Notes under the pieces: generated by a model | The model's database searches: none | The model's input: the letters and a program-made list of their open reading frames with translations, nothing else | Told to the model about the DNA's origin: nothing | Origin: Anaerolineales bacterium | GTDB lineage: Bacteria; Chloroflexota; Anaerolineae; Anaerolineales; UBA4823 | Length of the DNA stretch: 64,000 nucleotides | Reading direction: 5' to 3' | NCBI GenBank assembly: GCA_003105035.1 | Contig: PQAL01000010.1 | Location: forward strand, 1-64,000 | Shown: piece by piece, positions 1 to 8,165 of the stretch | How the letters are laid out: every line of letters begins with the position of its first letter | Numbering within the stretch: the stretch's first letter is position 1 | Position numbers and translations under genes: made by a program

Positions 1-18
1 GTTTTATTCATAGGACAC

Positions 19-47
19 TTGAAAAATCGGATTAACTAGAGTAAAAT
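19..47 (+). promoter_or_regulatory. Sigma70-type promoter of the corrinoid operon
   Basis: A -35 like element TTGAAA (19-24) and a -10 like element TAAAAT (42-47) lie 17 bases apart. The implied start of transcription is near 54. This places the in-frame ATG at 46 inside the promoter and supports the downstream ATG at 124 as the real start of the first gene. Inferred from motif match only. Confidence 0.55.
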
Positions 48-123
48 GTCTGATGGCTGCCATCTAACAATATCATACATTAAAACTAGAAGAATGTCAA
101 ACGTGAAAGGAGTATGTAACAAA

Positions 124-798
124 ATGATGGACTCTTCTCTTCCAAAAGAGATCGCAGGCAATTTGACGAATGCCCTGATACAGGGAGATAAAGAAGCAGC
201 AGTCAAAGCAACACAACAAGCACTGGATCAGGGAATACAACCCCTGATGCTGGTCCAGGAAGCGATTGTTCCTACTCTGACGGAAGTGGGGAGACGCTTT
301 GAAGAACTGGAAATCTTCCTACCCGAGCTAATGGCTTCAGGTGAGGCTGGCAATGCCTGTACGGCGATGATTGAGAACGCAATCATGCAAAGCGGTAACC
401 AGGTTCAATCAGAAGGTACTGTAGTGATCGGGACTGCGAAAGGCGATATCCATGACATCGGCAAGAACATTGTCATCAGTCTGCTCAAGGCTCACGGCTA
501 CAAGGTCATTGACCTTGGTAAAGATGTCCCTGCAGCGCGCTTTATCGATGAAGCAGAGACCAGTCATGCTGACGTAATTGCCACATCAGCCCTGATGAGC
601 ATCACGCGGGGTGGCTGTCGAGAGGTGGCAGATCTGCTGAGGGATCGGGGACTCAAGAATAAATACCGGTACATTGTCGGAGGTGGATCGATTACCCAAG
701 ACTATTCTGACGAGATCGGCGCCGATGGCTTCTCGGAGACGGGTAGCGGTGCTGTTGATTTGGTGAAAACCTTGATGCAAAACAAGAGAGGAGCCTAG
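124..798 (+). CDS. Corrinoid protein of a methyltransferase system (MttC/MtgC type)
   Basis: This 224-residue protein carries a cobamide cofactor and shuttles a methyl group between a substrate methyltransferase and a pterin methyltransferase in the cytoplasm. The N-terminal third is the helical cap domain of B12-binding proteins. The Rossmann-like half holds the base-off/His-on motif GDIHDIGKNIV (residues about 110-120), in which His ligates cobalt, followed by SALMSI and the GGGSIT loop near the C terminus. The ORF is open from 46, but the start at 124 is preferred: AAAGGAG lies at 106-112 and a promoter -10 covers position 46. The stop is followed one base later by the start of the MttB-family gene, so the two are translationally coupled. 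Family assignment is firm. The methyl donor cannot be read from this gene. Confidence 0.93.
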   Translation: MMDSSLPKEIAGNLTNALIQGDKEAAVKATQQALDQGIQPLMLVQEAIVPTLTEVGRRFEELEIFLPELMASGEAGNACTAMIENAIMQSGNQVQSEGTVVIGTAKGDIHDIGKNIVISLLKAHGYKVIDLGKDVPAARFIDEAETSHADVIATSALMSITRGGCREVADLLRDRGLKNKYRYIVGGGSITQDYSDEIGADGFSETGSGAVDLVKTLMQNKRGA

Positions 799-799
799 C

Positions 800-2194
800 A
801 TGTTCTACAACGACCGTCTGGTAGAAATATATCAACGCTCGCGTAGCGGGCAGTATATGAAAGAAGTGGAATTCGATCTATTATTGGCGCGGCGAACGCA
901 GGAATTGGTCAAGGAATATTCCATAACCTTCGATCCGAACATTGTTTGCCCATCTGACGATGGAATGGCAGACCGCGTGTTCCAGGCAGGGTTGCAATTA
1001 TTCATAGATATTGGTGCTTATCACCTGGACACCCAGAGGGTGATCAAGTTCAGCCGCGAAGAGATTCTGGAAGCTCTCCGCAAAGCACCCGACACCTTAT
1101 ATCTTGGTGAGGGGCGCGATATGGTCATTGCCCGCCATCGCAACATAGAAGATACAAATCCGCCTCTCAACCTGACCGGCCCTGCTGGGCAGCCGTGCAG
1201 TGAAGAGCACTACCTTGAGTTGATGATCAGCTACGCTCAGGAACCCTTTGTGCACGCCATTGAATCTGGGGCGACATTGACCTATAACGGTGTGGACATC
1301 ATGGCGAATACCCTGTTGGAAGTCAAGGCTGTACAGCGGGATGCCGCCACAGCACGTGAAGCAATCCGCCGGGTCGGAAAGCCTGGAATGCATATTGGTG
1401 ATGCAGCCACGGGTATGACTGCCATTGGGAAAATGGCAGCCTCCGAGCCAGTCAACCTGCTCCGGCCCTGCGATGGCCGCCTGGTAGCGCAGATGTGCGA
1501 GCTTAAGACGAACGATGACCAGCTGATCCGCGTCCCGCACCTGCTCAATTATGGTTCACACATCATCAACCTTATGACTCCTCTGACGGGAGGAATTGGT
1601 GGAGGACCCGCCGGAGTGGCTGTGGTCTCTGTCGCAGAGACACTGCTTGGGGTGGTGTGCTATTTCGCCACCTATCACTACCTGAGCATAACCCATATCA
1701 AGTGGACCAACAATTCTGACCCGTGGGGCATGTATGTGCTTTCCATGACCGGGCAAGCGATGGCAAGAAATTCACATATTGTTTGGACCAATGATCCCTT
1801 CTGTGTCAATGGGGCAGGGACGGTTGAAAACCTCTACGAAGTGGCTGGGCATGCGATCATCGGCTCGGTGTGCGGCTTCCAACAGCATGGTGTGGGAAGC
1901 ACAGGTGGCAACATTGTCGATCACCATACCGGGCTAGAAGCAGGCTGGCAGGGTGAAGTGGCCATCGCAGCCACTCGTAGCGGGATCACGCGCGAAAAAG
2001 CCAATGAGATTGCCCTCCAGCTATTACCGCTCTACAAGGACACCTTCAAGAATCCAAAACTCGGACAACCCTTCCATGAGTTGTATAATACCCAGACCAT
2101 CACTCCCAACCAGGCATGGCAGGACTGCTACCGGCGGGCCAAGGAGACCCTGACCAGGTTCGGATTGAACTTTATCCAGGGACCTTACGACTAG
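800..2194 (+). CDS. MttB-family corrinoid methyltransferase without pyrrolysine
   Basis: This 464-residue member of the trimethylamine methyltransferase (MttB) superfamily should move a methyl group from a methylated amine, most likely a quaternary amine, to the corrinoid protein encoded just upstream. Archaeal MttB reads an in-frame amber codon as pyrrolysine. Here the frame has no internal TAG, so it belongs to the non-Pyl branch that includes the glycine betaine methyltransferase MtgB. The family's conserved C-terminal half is present, with stretches such as NDPFCVNGAGTVENLYE and the Gly-rich GVGSTGGNIVDHHTG. The gene is preceded by GAGAGGAG and starts one base after the corrinoid gene stop. 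It ends at a TAG; reading through would add only about 13 residues before TGA. Substrate is unknown: betaines, carnitine or N-methylated heterocycles are all possible. Confidence 0.9.
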   Translation: MFYNDRLVEIYQRSRSGQYMKEVEFDLLLARRTQELVKEYSITFDPNIVCPSDDGMADRVFQAGLQLFIDIGAYHLDTQRVIKFSREEILEALRKAPDTLYLGEGRDMVIARHRNIEDTNPPLNLTGPAGQPCSEEHYLELMISYAQEPFVHAIESGATLTYNGVDIMANTLLEVKAVQRDAATAREAIRRVGKPGMHIGDAATGMTAIGKMAASEPVNLLRPCDGRLVAQMCELKTNDDQLIRVPHLLNYGSHIINLMTPLTGGIGGGPAGVAVVSVAETLLGVVCYFATYHYLSITHIKWTNNSDPWGMYVLSMTGQAMARNSHIVWTNDPFCVNGAGTVENLYEVAGHAIIGSVCGFQQHGVGSTGGNIVDHHTGLEAGWQGEVAIAATRSGITREKANEIALQLLPLYKDTFKNPKLGQPFHELYNTQTITPNQAWQDCYRRAKETLTRFGLNFIQGPYD

Positions 2195-2268
2195 TCAGAT
2201 ATGCAACGCCCCTGTAGATGCGCGGTTAATTGACTTTGGCAGTTAACATCTTCAAGAAAACGCAATAA

Positions 2269-3159
2269 ATGGTGAACAATATGCAAACACTCTTAAAAAG
2301 CAAGACCAGGCAGGTCAAAATATCCACCGATGGACCAGTGACCATCATTGGTGAAAGCATTAATCCCACTCGCCGCAAGAAACTGACTGCTGCATTGCTC
2401 TCAGGGGAAATGGATTATATTTATGAGCTGGCAAAAACCCAGCTCGATACAGGTGCAGACGTGCTGGATATCAATGTTGGTGCGCCGGGTGTGGATGAGA
2501 TTGATGTGCTGCCCCGGGTAGCTGTGGCGGTTGCTGAGCAGTTTGATGTTCCCTTGTGCCTCGATTCTTCTAATCGAGAAGCGCTGGCGGCTGCCCTCAA
2601 GGTGGTGCCAGGGAAGCCTCTGGTCAATTCAGTAAATGGCGAGGAAGCCAACCTGAATACCTTGCTGCCGATCATCAAGGAATACGGTGCAGCAGTAATT
2701 GGCTTGACAATGGACGAAGATGGCATCCCAACCGACCCCGACGTGCGGAGAAGGATCGCTGGCAAGATCCTGGAACGGGCTGCCAGGCTGGGCATCCCGG
2801 TAGAGGACGTGCTAATTGACCCGCTGGTACTGACCGTGGGTGCTGACCAGAATGCAGGCAAGGTAACGCTTAAGACTATCGAGGTAATTCGCAGAGATTT
2901 TGGCGTCAACATCAACCTGGGTGCCAGTAATGTGTCTTTTGGCCTTCCCGACCGGCACACGGTCAATCAGGCTTTCCTGGCATTGGGCGCGGGGATGGGC
3001 GCCAGTTGTGTTATCACCAACCCCGAGAAATTAACCCCCATCATCCGCGCTTCCGACCTGCTTCTGGGGCGAGATCCATTCGCCGGGCGGTTCATTAAAG
3101 ACTTTCGCAAGCGGCAGGCATTGGGCTTGGTAGCCGATGGAGCTCCACCTAAATCTTGA
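2269..3159 (+). CDS. Methyltetrahydrofolate:corrinoid methyltransferase (pterin-binding, MtgA/AcsE-like)
   Basis: This 296-residue pterin-binding TIM-barrel protein is expected to transfer the methyl group from the methylated corrinoid protein to tetrahydrofolate, or the reverse. Visible signatures are GESINPTRRKKL near residue 28, TGADVLDINVGAP (about 62-74), the CLDSSN strand end, and NLGASNVSFGLPDR in the C-terminal half, all typical of MetH pterin-domain, AcsE and MtgA proteins. Its position after the corrinoid and MttB-type genes completes the three-part methyl-transfer set and argues for an MtgA-like role over acetyl-CoA synthesis, since no acs genes are seen. An alternative ATG lies at 2281; neither start has a strong ribosome-binding site. 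The 3' end overlaps the next gene by 23 bases. Confidence 0.9.
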   Translation: MVNNMQTLLKSKTRQVKISTDGPVTIIGESINPTRRKKLTAALLSGEMDYIYELAKTQLDTGADVLDINVGAPGVDEIDVLPRVAVAVAEQFDVPLCLDSSNREALAAALKVVPGKPLVNSVNGEEANLNTLLPIIKEYGAAVIGLTMDEDGIPTDPDVRRRIAGKILERAARLGIPVEDVLIDPLVLTVGADQNAGKVTLKTIEVIRRDFGVNINLGASNVSFGLPDRHTVNQAFLALGAGMGASCVITNPEKLTPIIRASDLLLGRDPFAGRFIKDFRKRQALGLVADGAPPKS

Positions 3160-3832
3160 CCTGGCTTACGACGTGGATGCTGTGCTGCGTGGTCAGGGGG
3201 CAGACCCTGCGGTTTTACGCGCCCGTAGACCTGCTTTGGTGGAAATTGCCGAGAGAGCACGGCAGGAAAGCCTTTCTCTGCTGGCTCCAAGGGTAGTCTA
3301 CCGAGAATATACAGTCGCTGGCGTTCAGCACGAACGGTTGCTGCTGGGAGAAAGCAAGAGATTGGAGAGTAGCCTACTCGCCAGACAGCTGGCACCCGCC
3401 ACGAAAGTAATCATCCTGTTGGCTACCATTGGTGATGAGCTGGAAGAGTGTGTATCTAAAATCTGGGAAGCCGACATGGTGTACGCTTTAGCGCTGGACG
3501 GGGCTGGATCTGGTGCGGTGGAAGCACTGGCGAACGCAGCCTGCCGATATTTTGAAAAGAAAGCCCTCGAAGAAGGACTTCAGGCTTCCATCCCATTCAG
3601 CCCGGGGATGGTGAACTGGTCGGTAGCTGAAGGGCAGCCACAGATCTTCGAGCTGTTGGGTGAAGATGGATCGATTGTCAGCCTCACCCCGAGCTTTGTC
3701 ATGATCCCGCGTAAATCACTAACCATGGTGATGGGGTTGGGTACCAACCTGGATTCATCAGGTCGTACTTGTGATTTCTGTACCATGCGAGCCACCTGCC
3801 GTTACCAGGATCACTATCTGTATCAAACCTGA
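3137..3832 (+). CDS. MetH activation-domain-like protein with C-terminal Cys motif
   Basis: The 231-residue product resembles the SAM-binding activation domain of cobalamin-dependent methionine synthase, as a stand-alone protein. Family features are ATIGDELEE near residue 95, FSPGMVNWSVAEGQPQIFELL (about 154-174) and the following LTPS...MIPRKSL. The extreme C terminus adds CDFCTMRATC, a cysteine cluster that could hold metal or an Fe-S centre (inference). In MetH this domain supports reductive methylation that rescues inactive cob(II)alamin, so the protein may reactivate the neighbouring corrinoid protein. No RamA-type activase is visible in the window. The start overlaps the pterin methyltransferase gene by 23 bases, so the genes are probably coupled. 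Function within this operon is inference. Confidence 0.78.
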   Translation: MELHLNLDLAYDVDAVLRGQGADPAVLRARRPALVEIAERARQESLSLLAPRVVYREYTVAGVQHERLLLGESKRLESSLLARQLAPATKVIILLATIGDELEECVSKIWEADMVYALALDGAGSGAVEALANAACRYFEKKALEEGLQASIPFSPGMVNWSVAEGQPQIFELLGEDGSIVSLTPSFVMIPRKSLTMVMGLGTNLDSSGRTCDFCTMRATCRYQDHYLYQT

Positions 3833-3886
3833 TATAGGTGCGTTTTTGTGAGCATCCTGACAAAAGATAACCGCTAATTGAGCCGA

Positions 3887-4768
3887 ATGATGAAGATTCC
3901 TTGCGATGAGTACATGCTTGTGAATACGGTCGAGGAAGCGTTGGCACTCCTGGGTGAGAGACGGGGAAATGCGCGCATCATCAGCGGCGGCTCGGACCTG
4001 CTGTTGGAGTTGCAGCAGGGAGATTGCTCTCCCATTGGCAGGTTGGTCGACGTTACCGAGATCGATGAGTTGTGTGCGCTGGAGATCAGGAATAGAACCC
4101 TGTTTATCGGTGCTGCAGTGACACTGGCACGGCTGGCAAATTCTGAGCTGGTTAAAGCTCACGCCCAGGCATTAAGCGATGCAACGTCATTAATGGCAAA
4201 TCCGCAAGTGTGCAATGTGGCGACGATCGGGGGAAACGTGGCTCATGCCCTGCCGGCTGCCGATGGGACGATTGCAATGCTGGTCCTGGATGCCCAGGCG
4301 AACATTGCGGGCAGGACTGGCCGACGCTTAGTCCCCTTGAGCAGCATGTTCAAAGGGCCGGGTGAATCGACTCTGGATCCATGCGATGATTTGCTGGTTG
4401 GATTTCACCTGCCTATACGAGAAAAGATGCAATCTTCGGCATTTGCCAGGCGGGTAAATCCGCAGGGAATTGCTTTGGCAATGCTTAACCTGGCGATCTG
4501 GCTTGACCGGGATGGTGAGCGCATACATGCTGTGCGGGTCGCTGTCGGTCCATCGGGTCCTGTCCCGCGGCGCATGCGGTATGTTGAACGCGCCCTTTCT
4601 GACCAGGTGTATAAGCCAGGGTTACTGGATAGGGTGGTTGAGGTATTGCTCCAGGAAACCCATTTTCGCAGCAGTCCTCACCGGGCAACAGCCGAGTATC
4701 GCAGGCATCTGGCTGGTGTGCTCTTGAAAGAAGCTTTTGTAGAAGCCTGGGAGAGGGCAGGTGAATAA
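3887..4768 (+). CDS. Molybdenum hydroxylase FAD-binding subunit (CoxM/XdhB type)
   Basis: This approximately 293-residue protein is the flavin subunit of a xanthine dehydrogenase/CO dehydrogenase-family enzyme. It would pass electrons from the Fe-S centres of the next gene product to FAD and on to an acceptor. Two FAD-binding motifs are visible: ISGGSDLLLE near residue 33 and VATIGGNVAHALPAADG near residue 112. Length is normal for the family (280-300). The frame is open from a TTG at 3878, but ATG codons at 3887 and 3890 give a better N terminus; no clear ribosome-binding site decides between them. The gene ends three bases before the Fe-S/molybdopterin gene. It follows the methyl-transfer genes on the same strand after a 54-base gap, so it is probably in the same operon. 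Confidence 0.9.
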   Translation: MMKIPCDEYMLVNTVEEALALLGERRGNARIISGGSDLLLELQQGDCSPIGRLVDVTEIDELCALEIRNRTLFIGAAVTLARLANSELVKAHAQALSDATSLMANPQVCNVATIGGNVAHALPAADGTIAMLVLDAQANIAGRTGRRLVPLSSMFKGPGESTLDPCDDLLVGFHLPIREKMQSSAFARRVNPQGIALAMLNLAIWLDRDGERIHAVRVAVGPSGPVPRRMRYVERALSDQVYKPGLLDRVVEVLLQETHFRSSPHRATAEYRRHLAGVLLKEAFVEAWERAGE

Positions 4769-4771
4769 CAC

Positions 4772-7579
4772 ATGACTGTTTCGCAGTTAAAAACCCTCTC
4801 TCTGGTTGTGAATAACAAGCCTTATTCACTGCCGCGTATCCCCGGGGAGACCCTGGCAGAGCTGCTACGCGAGCGCCTTAATTTAACCGGCACCAAAATT
4901 GGTTGTAATGAAGCCGAGTGTGGAGCATGTACTGTCCTGGTCAATGGCGAGCCGGTATTATCCTGCGCTTACCCTGCAGCACGGTCCGAAGGGAAAGAGA
5001 TCCTGACCATCGAAGGTTTGGCAATGCTTGAGGCGGATAAAAGCCGTGAACCCTTGTTGCACCCTTTGCAGCAAGCGTTTGTCAGCTTCGGTGCTGTGCA
5101 ATGTGGTTTTTGCACTCCTGGTCAGATTATGACTGCCTATGCACTGCTTCTGCGCAATCCGCATCCGACACTCGAAGAGATACGTTCGGCAATGAGTGGT
5201 ACTTTATGCCGGTGTGGGGGATACCCGGCTATTGAACGGGCAGTGATGGCAGCGGCTGAAGCAGTTAGGATCGGTAGCCGTGTTATTTCTCTACCACCGG
5301 ATTTATTTGCCGGGGAAAATCGTCAGGTGGGTAGCGTCATTACCCGGCCTGATGCTACCCAAAAGGTGACCGGTGAAGCGATCTATACCGACGACCTATC
5401 ATTCGACAATATGCTTATTGCGCGGGTCAAGCGGGCGGGGATCCCGCATGCCATCTTGCGCGGTCTGGAGGTACACCAGGCTCGAGCATTGCCAGGCGTG
5501 CACAAAGTGCTGACCGCTGAAGACCTGCCGGCTGCCAGGCATCATGGATTGGTGAGTCATGATTGGCCTATCCTGGTAGGGAAGGGTGAGCGCGTCAGGT
5601 ATGTAGGCGATGCCCTGGCGATCATTGCGGCAGAATCATACGAGATCGCCACCCAGGCGCTCGAGCTGATCAAGATCGATCTCGAGCCTCAACCAGTTGT
5701 GGCTGGTGCGCAGGACGCACTCCAACCTTCGTCACCCCGTTTACATGCTTGTGGGAATCTGCTTAAACATATCCAGGTGCATAAGGGGGATGTGCGTAAA
5801 GGATTTGACGAGGCTGACAAAGTCTGTGAGCATGTTTTCAGGTTGCCAGCTGCTGAGCACCTGTTCCTGGAGCCAGAATGCAGCCTCGCCCGTCTGAACC
5901 CTGAAGGCCAGATGGAGATTTACGTCGGCTCACAGATTCCATATTCTGACCGGGAGCAGGTTGCCAGGGCTTTAGGCTGGCCAGAGGAAAGGGTGCGTGT
6001 CATCGGTCAATTTGTTGGAGGAGGTTTTGGCGGTAAAGAAGATATTGCCGGGCAAATCCATGCCGCGCTTTTAGCTCAAGCCACCGGTCACCCCGTCAAG
6101 CTGTTATTTGACCGGCATGAGAGTATGCTGGTTCACCCAAAGCGTCATGCTACCCAGATACGCGTGAAAGCGGGGGTAAAAAGTGACGGCTATTTGACTG
6201 CAATAGAGACCGAACTATTTGGTGATACGGGTGCATATGCCTCGCTGGGCGAGAAGGTGATGGAACGTGCTACCACACATTCAACCGGACCGTACGAGAT
6301 CCCGCACATTGGCTCTGACTGCTATGCCATGTATACCAACAACCCACCCGCTGGTGCATTCCGAGGGTTTGGAGTGACCCAATCAACTTTCGCCATTGAG
6401 AGCATGATGGATATGCTGGCGAAAGAATTGGATCTGGATCCAATTGCTCTGCGTAAGAAGAACGCGCTGCGCCTGGGAGGCACTACCAGCACTGGTCAGG
6501 TATTGCGTGAGAGTGTTGGACTACTGGAGTGCATTGAGCGAGTTGAAAGTCAGATGAAGATACTCGCCGGGGATCAGCCATTTGCTTCCAGACTCGAAGG
6601 AGACATGCGGAAAGCATGGGGTTTCGCTGTAGCTTATAAAAATACGGGTTTTGGTGGTGGGGCAGTAGACGCTGCTACTGCAGAAGTGGAGCTGTGCTCT
6701 GATGGATTAGTGGAAGCGCGCACCTCTTCTGCTGAGCTGGGCCAGGGGTTATCCACCGTGCTGCAGATCATCACCGCTCAAGAGATGGGTTTGCCTGCCT
6801 CGCAAGTCCAGGTGCACTTGATGGATACCGACCTGACTCCAGACGGCGGTGCTACCACCGCTTCCCGCCAGACCTACGTGAGTGGAAATGCTGTACGCTT
6901 TGCCGCGAAGCTGCTCAAGCAATCCATCGTGAGTGTGCTTGCTGAGAAGATCGATATTGCCCCGGAAAAGATCCGCTTCACTAAAGGAATGGTTTGGGCT
7001 GGAAGCCAGAGTTACTCCTTGGCAGACATCGCAGAAATGATGAAGCTTGAGGGGCGAGGTACCTGCATAAGACATGAATACCAGGCTCCACCGACAATGA
7101 CTTTGGGTGAAGGTGGGGACACGCACATCGCATACTCCTTTGCCGCACAGGCCGCGGAAGTAGCCGTGGATGTACGCACAGGTGAGGTGGAAGTACTCCA
7201 GGTGATCACCGCGAATGATGTGGGCAAGTGTCTCAACCCATTAGGGCTGCAGGGGCAGGCAGAAGGGGGCATCGTCATGGGGCTCGGGGGTGCATTGACG
7301 GAGAATTTCATCGTCGAGAATGGCCAGGTCTATACTGACAGACTTGCACGTTATCGCATTCCTACAATGCTGCAAAGCCCAAGAATTATTAGCTTTGTCG
7401 TTGAACACCCCACCCAAGAGGGACCTTATGGTGCAAAAGGAGTGGGCGAGATTGCAGGTATACCCACTGCACCAGCGATTACCAATGCGATTTTCAACGC
7501 TGTGGGTGTCCGAATAGATCGATTACCAGTCGATCAGGAATACATCTGTAACGAATTAATGAATAGGAACATGAGATAA
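4772..7579 (+). CDS. Molybdenum hydroxylase, fused [2Fe-2S] and molybdopterin subunits
   Basis: The 935-residue product fuses two subunits that are often separate. Residues about 1-165 are the two-cluster [2Fe-2S] subunit, with GCNEAECGACTVLVNG for the plant-type ferredoxin cluster and CGFCTPGQIM...CRCGG for the helical cluster. From about 188 onward is the large molybdopterin-cytosine-dinucleotide domain, with GQFVGGGFGGKED, GAFRGFGVTQ and the terminal GAKGVGEIAG, whose Glu is the conserved base. The AYRCSFR active-site loop of CO dehydrogenase is absent, so this is not CoxL; the loop looks more like xanthine, nicotinate or aldehyde-type hydroxylases. No XdhC or MocA maturation factor is seen nearby. 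The product should hydroxylate a heterocycle or aldehyde using water as oxygen source; the substrate is unknown. Confidence 0.9.
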   Translation: MTVSQLKTLSLVVNNKPYSLPRIPGETLAELLRERLNLTGTKIGCNEAECGACTVLVNGEPVLSCAYPAARSEGKEILTIEGLAMLEADKSREPLLHPLQQAFVSFGAVQCGFCTPGQIMTAYALLLRNPHPTLEEIRSAMSGTLCRCGGYPAIERAVMAAAEAVRIGSRVISLPPDLFAGENRQVGSVITRPDATQKVTGEAIYTDDLSFDNMLIARVKRAGIPHAILRGLEVHQARALPGVHKVLTAEDLPAARHHGLVSHDWPILVGKGERVRYVGDALAIIAAESYEIATQALELIKIDLEPQPVVAGAQDALQPSSPRLHACGNLLKHIQVHKGDVRKGFDEADKVCEHVFRLPAAEHLFLEPECSLARLNPEGQMEIYVGSQIPYSDREQVARALGWPEERVRVIGQFVGGGFGGKEDIAGQIHAALLAQATGHPVKLLFDRHESMLVHPKRHATQIRVKAGVKSDGYLTAIETELFGDTGAYASLGEKVMERATTHSTGPYEIPHIGSDCYAMYTNNPPAGAFRGFGVTQSTFAIESMMDMLAKELDLDPIALRKKNALRLGGTTSTGQVLRESVGLLECIERVESQMKILAGDQPFASRLEGDMRKAWGFAVAYKNTGFGGGAVDAATAEVELCSDGLVEARTSSAELGQGLSTVLQIITAQEMGLPASQVQVHLMDTDLTPDGGATTASRQTYVSGNAVRFAAKLLKQSIVSVLAEKIDIAPEKIRFTKGMVWAGSQSYSLADIAEMMKLEGRGTCIRHEYQAPPTMTLGEGGDTHIAYSFAAQAAEVAVDVRTGEVEVLQVITANDVGKCLNPLGLQGQAEGGIVMGLGGALTENFIVENGQVYTDRLARYRIPTMLQSPRIISFVVEHPTQEGPYGAKGVGEIAGIPTAPAITNAIFNAVGVRIDRLPVDQEYICNELMNRNMR

Positions 7580-7704
7580 CACCTCGATAATGATTACATA
7601 CGGTGATCAGGATGTGGGTCACCACACATGTTTTTTACTTGGGTACCCCTTTAAGAACAATTTTACTGAAATAGTATGGATATTTAGGGCGATCATCCAC
7701 ACAA

Positions 7705-7835
7705 TAACCAACCATTATCGGTGTTTCACATGCATTCTTGTGCATCGCGCTGAGGAAGCCATGGGTGCGAATCCCGCCAGATCCCCACAAACCGAGGTAA
7801 TTTTCTCATAATGTCTGCTAATCACCTGGGCTTAC
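7705..7835 (+). ncRNA. Cobalamin-riboswitch-like element, short form
   Basis: The core TGAGGAAG...GGGTGCGAATCCC (the hairpin is 7763-7775) followed by CCCCACAAACCG and GGTAA matches the conserved L5/J6 region of B12 riboswitches; E. coli btuB also has GTGCGAAT in this loop. A hairpin ATGCA/TGCAT lies before it (7730-7745). A B12-box-like GTCTG...CACCTG lies at 7813-7828, and its CACC (7823-7826) can pair with GGTG at 7720-7723. The P7-P11 arm of long forms is missing and the B12 box is degenerate. No gene starts within 300 bases, so the target is unclear. It may be a relic or may act on the MFS gene at 8166. Confidence 0.45.
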
Positions 7836-8089
7836 GGTCATATTCCCGCAATTACTCTGCAACTTCTATCTCTATCCCTCTAAACTAATTTTCCTCTTCA
7901 TGTCGAATATCTGTACCGATGAACCTCCTTGTCATTCATCCCTATAAAATGAGCTCTTCTGGGCATCAGCACATTGCACAAAGTGCCTGTCTGCCTCCGA
8001 TTATTTTGCCCCATTAAGGTAGCACAGGTCGATCTGAGTGCTGACTTCCCGAGTTATATCCACGATGGTGATTATTGTATATTGATGCA

Positions 8090-8118
8090 TTGTGTGACAA
8101 GCGACTTCCCTTTATAAT
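8090..8118 (+). promoter_or_regulatory. Putative promoter of the MFS gene
   Basis: A perfect -10 TATAAT at 8113-8118 is preceded, 17 bases upstream, by TTGTGT (8090-8095), a partial -35. Transcription would start near 8125, leaving a 5' leader of about 40 bases before the ATG at 8166. Confidence 0.45.
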
Positions 8119-8165
8119 CGCATGGCAACCTATTTTCGAAACTAACCGATTATTTTGGTAATCAG

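Larger units (their letters stand above)
7580..8165. other. 586-bp non-coding stretch
   Basis: No convincing gene is present. An open frame of 73 codons (7590-7811) has no ribosome-binding site and no recognisable product. The first half holds a cobalamin-riboswitch-like element (7705-7835). The region between that and the promoter at 8090 shows nothing recognisable. Confidence 0.6.

Noticed and set aside
46-123. Longer start of the corrinoid gene at 46
   Set aside because: The ATG at 46 overlaps a promoter -10 element and the extra residues do not resemble the family; ATG 124 has AAAGGAG upstream.
800-2210. Pyrrolysine readthrough in the MttB-family gene
   Set aside because: No in-frame amber codon occurs inside the gene; the terminal TAG would add only about 13 residues before TGA.
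7763-7790. tRNA T-arm-like GGGTGCGAATCCC
   Set aside because: No matching acceptor, D or anticodon arms upstream; the sequence fits the cobalamin riboswitch L5 better.
7590-7811. 73-codon open frame after the molybdenum hydroxylase
   Set aside because: No ribosome-binding site, no recognisable product, and it overlaps the riboswitch-like element.
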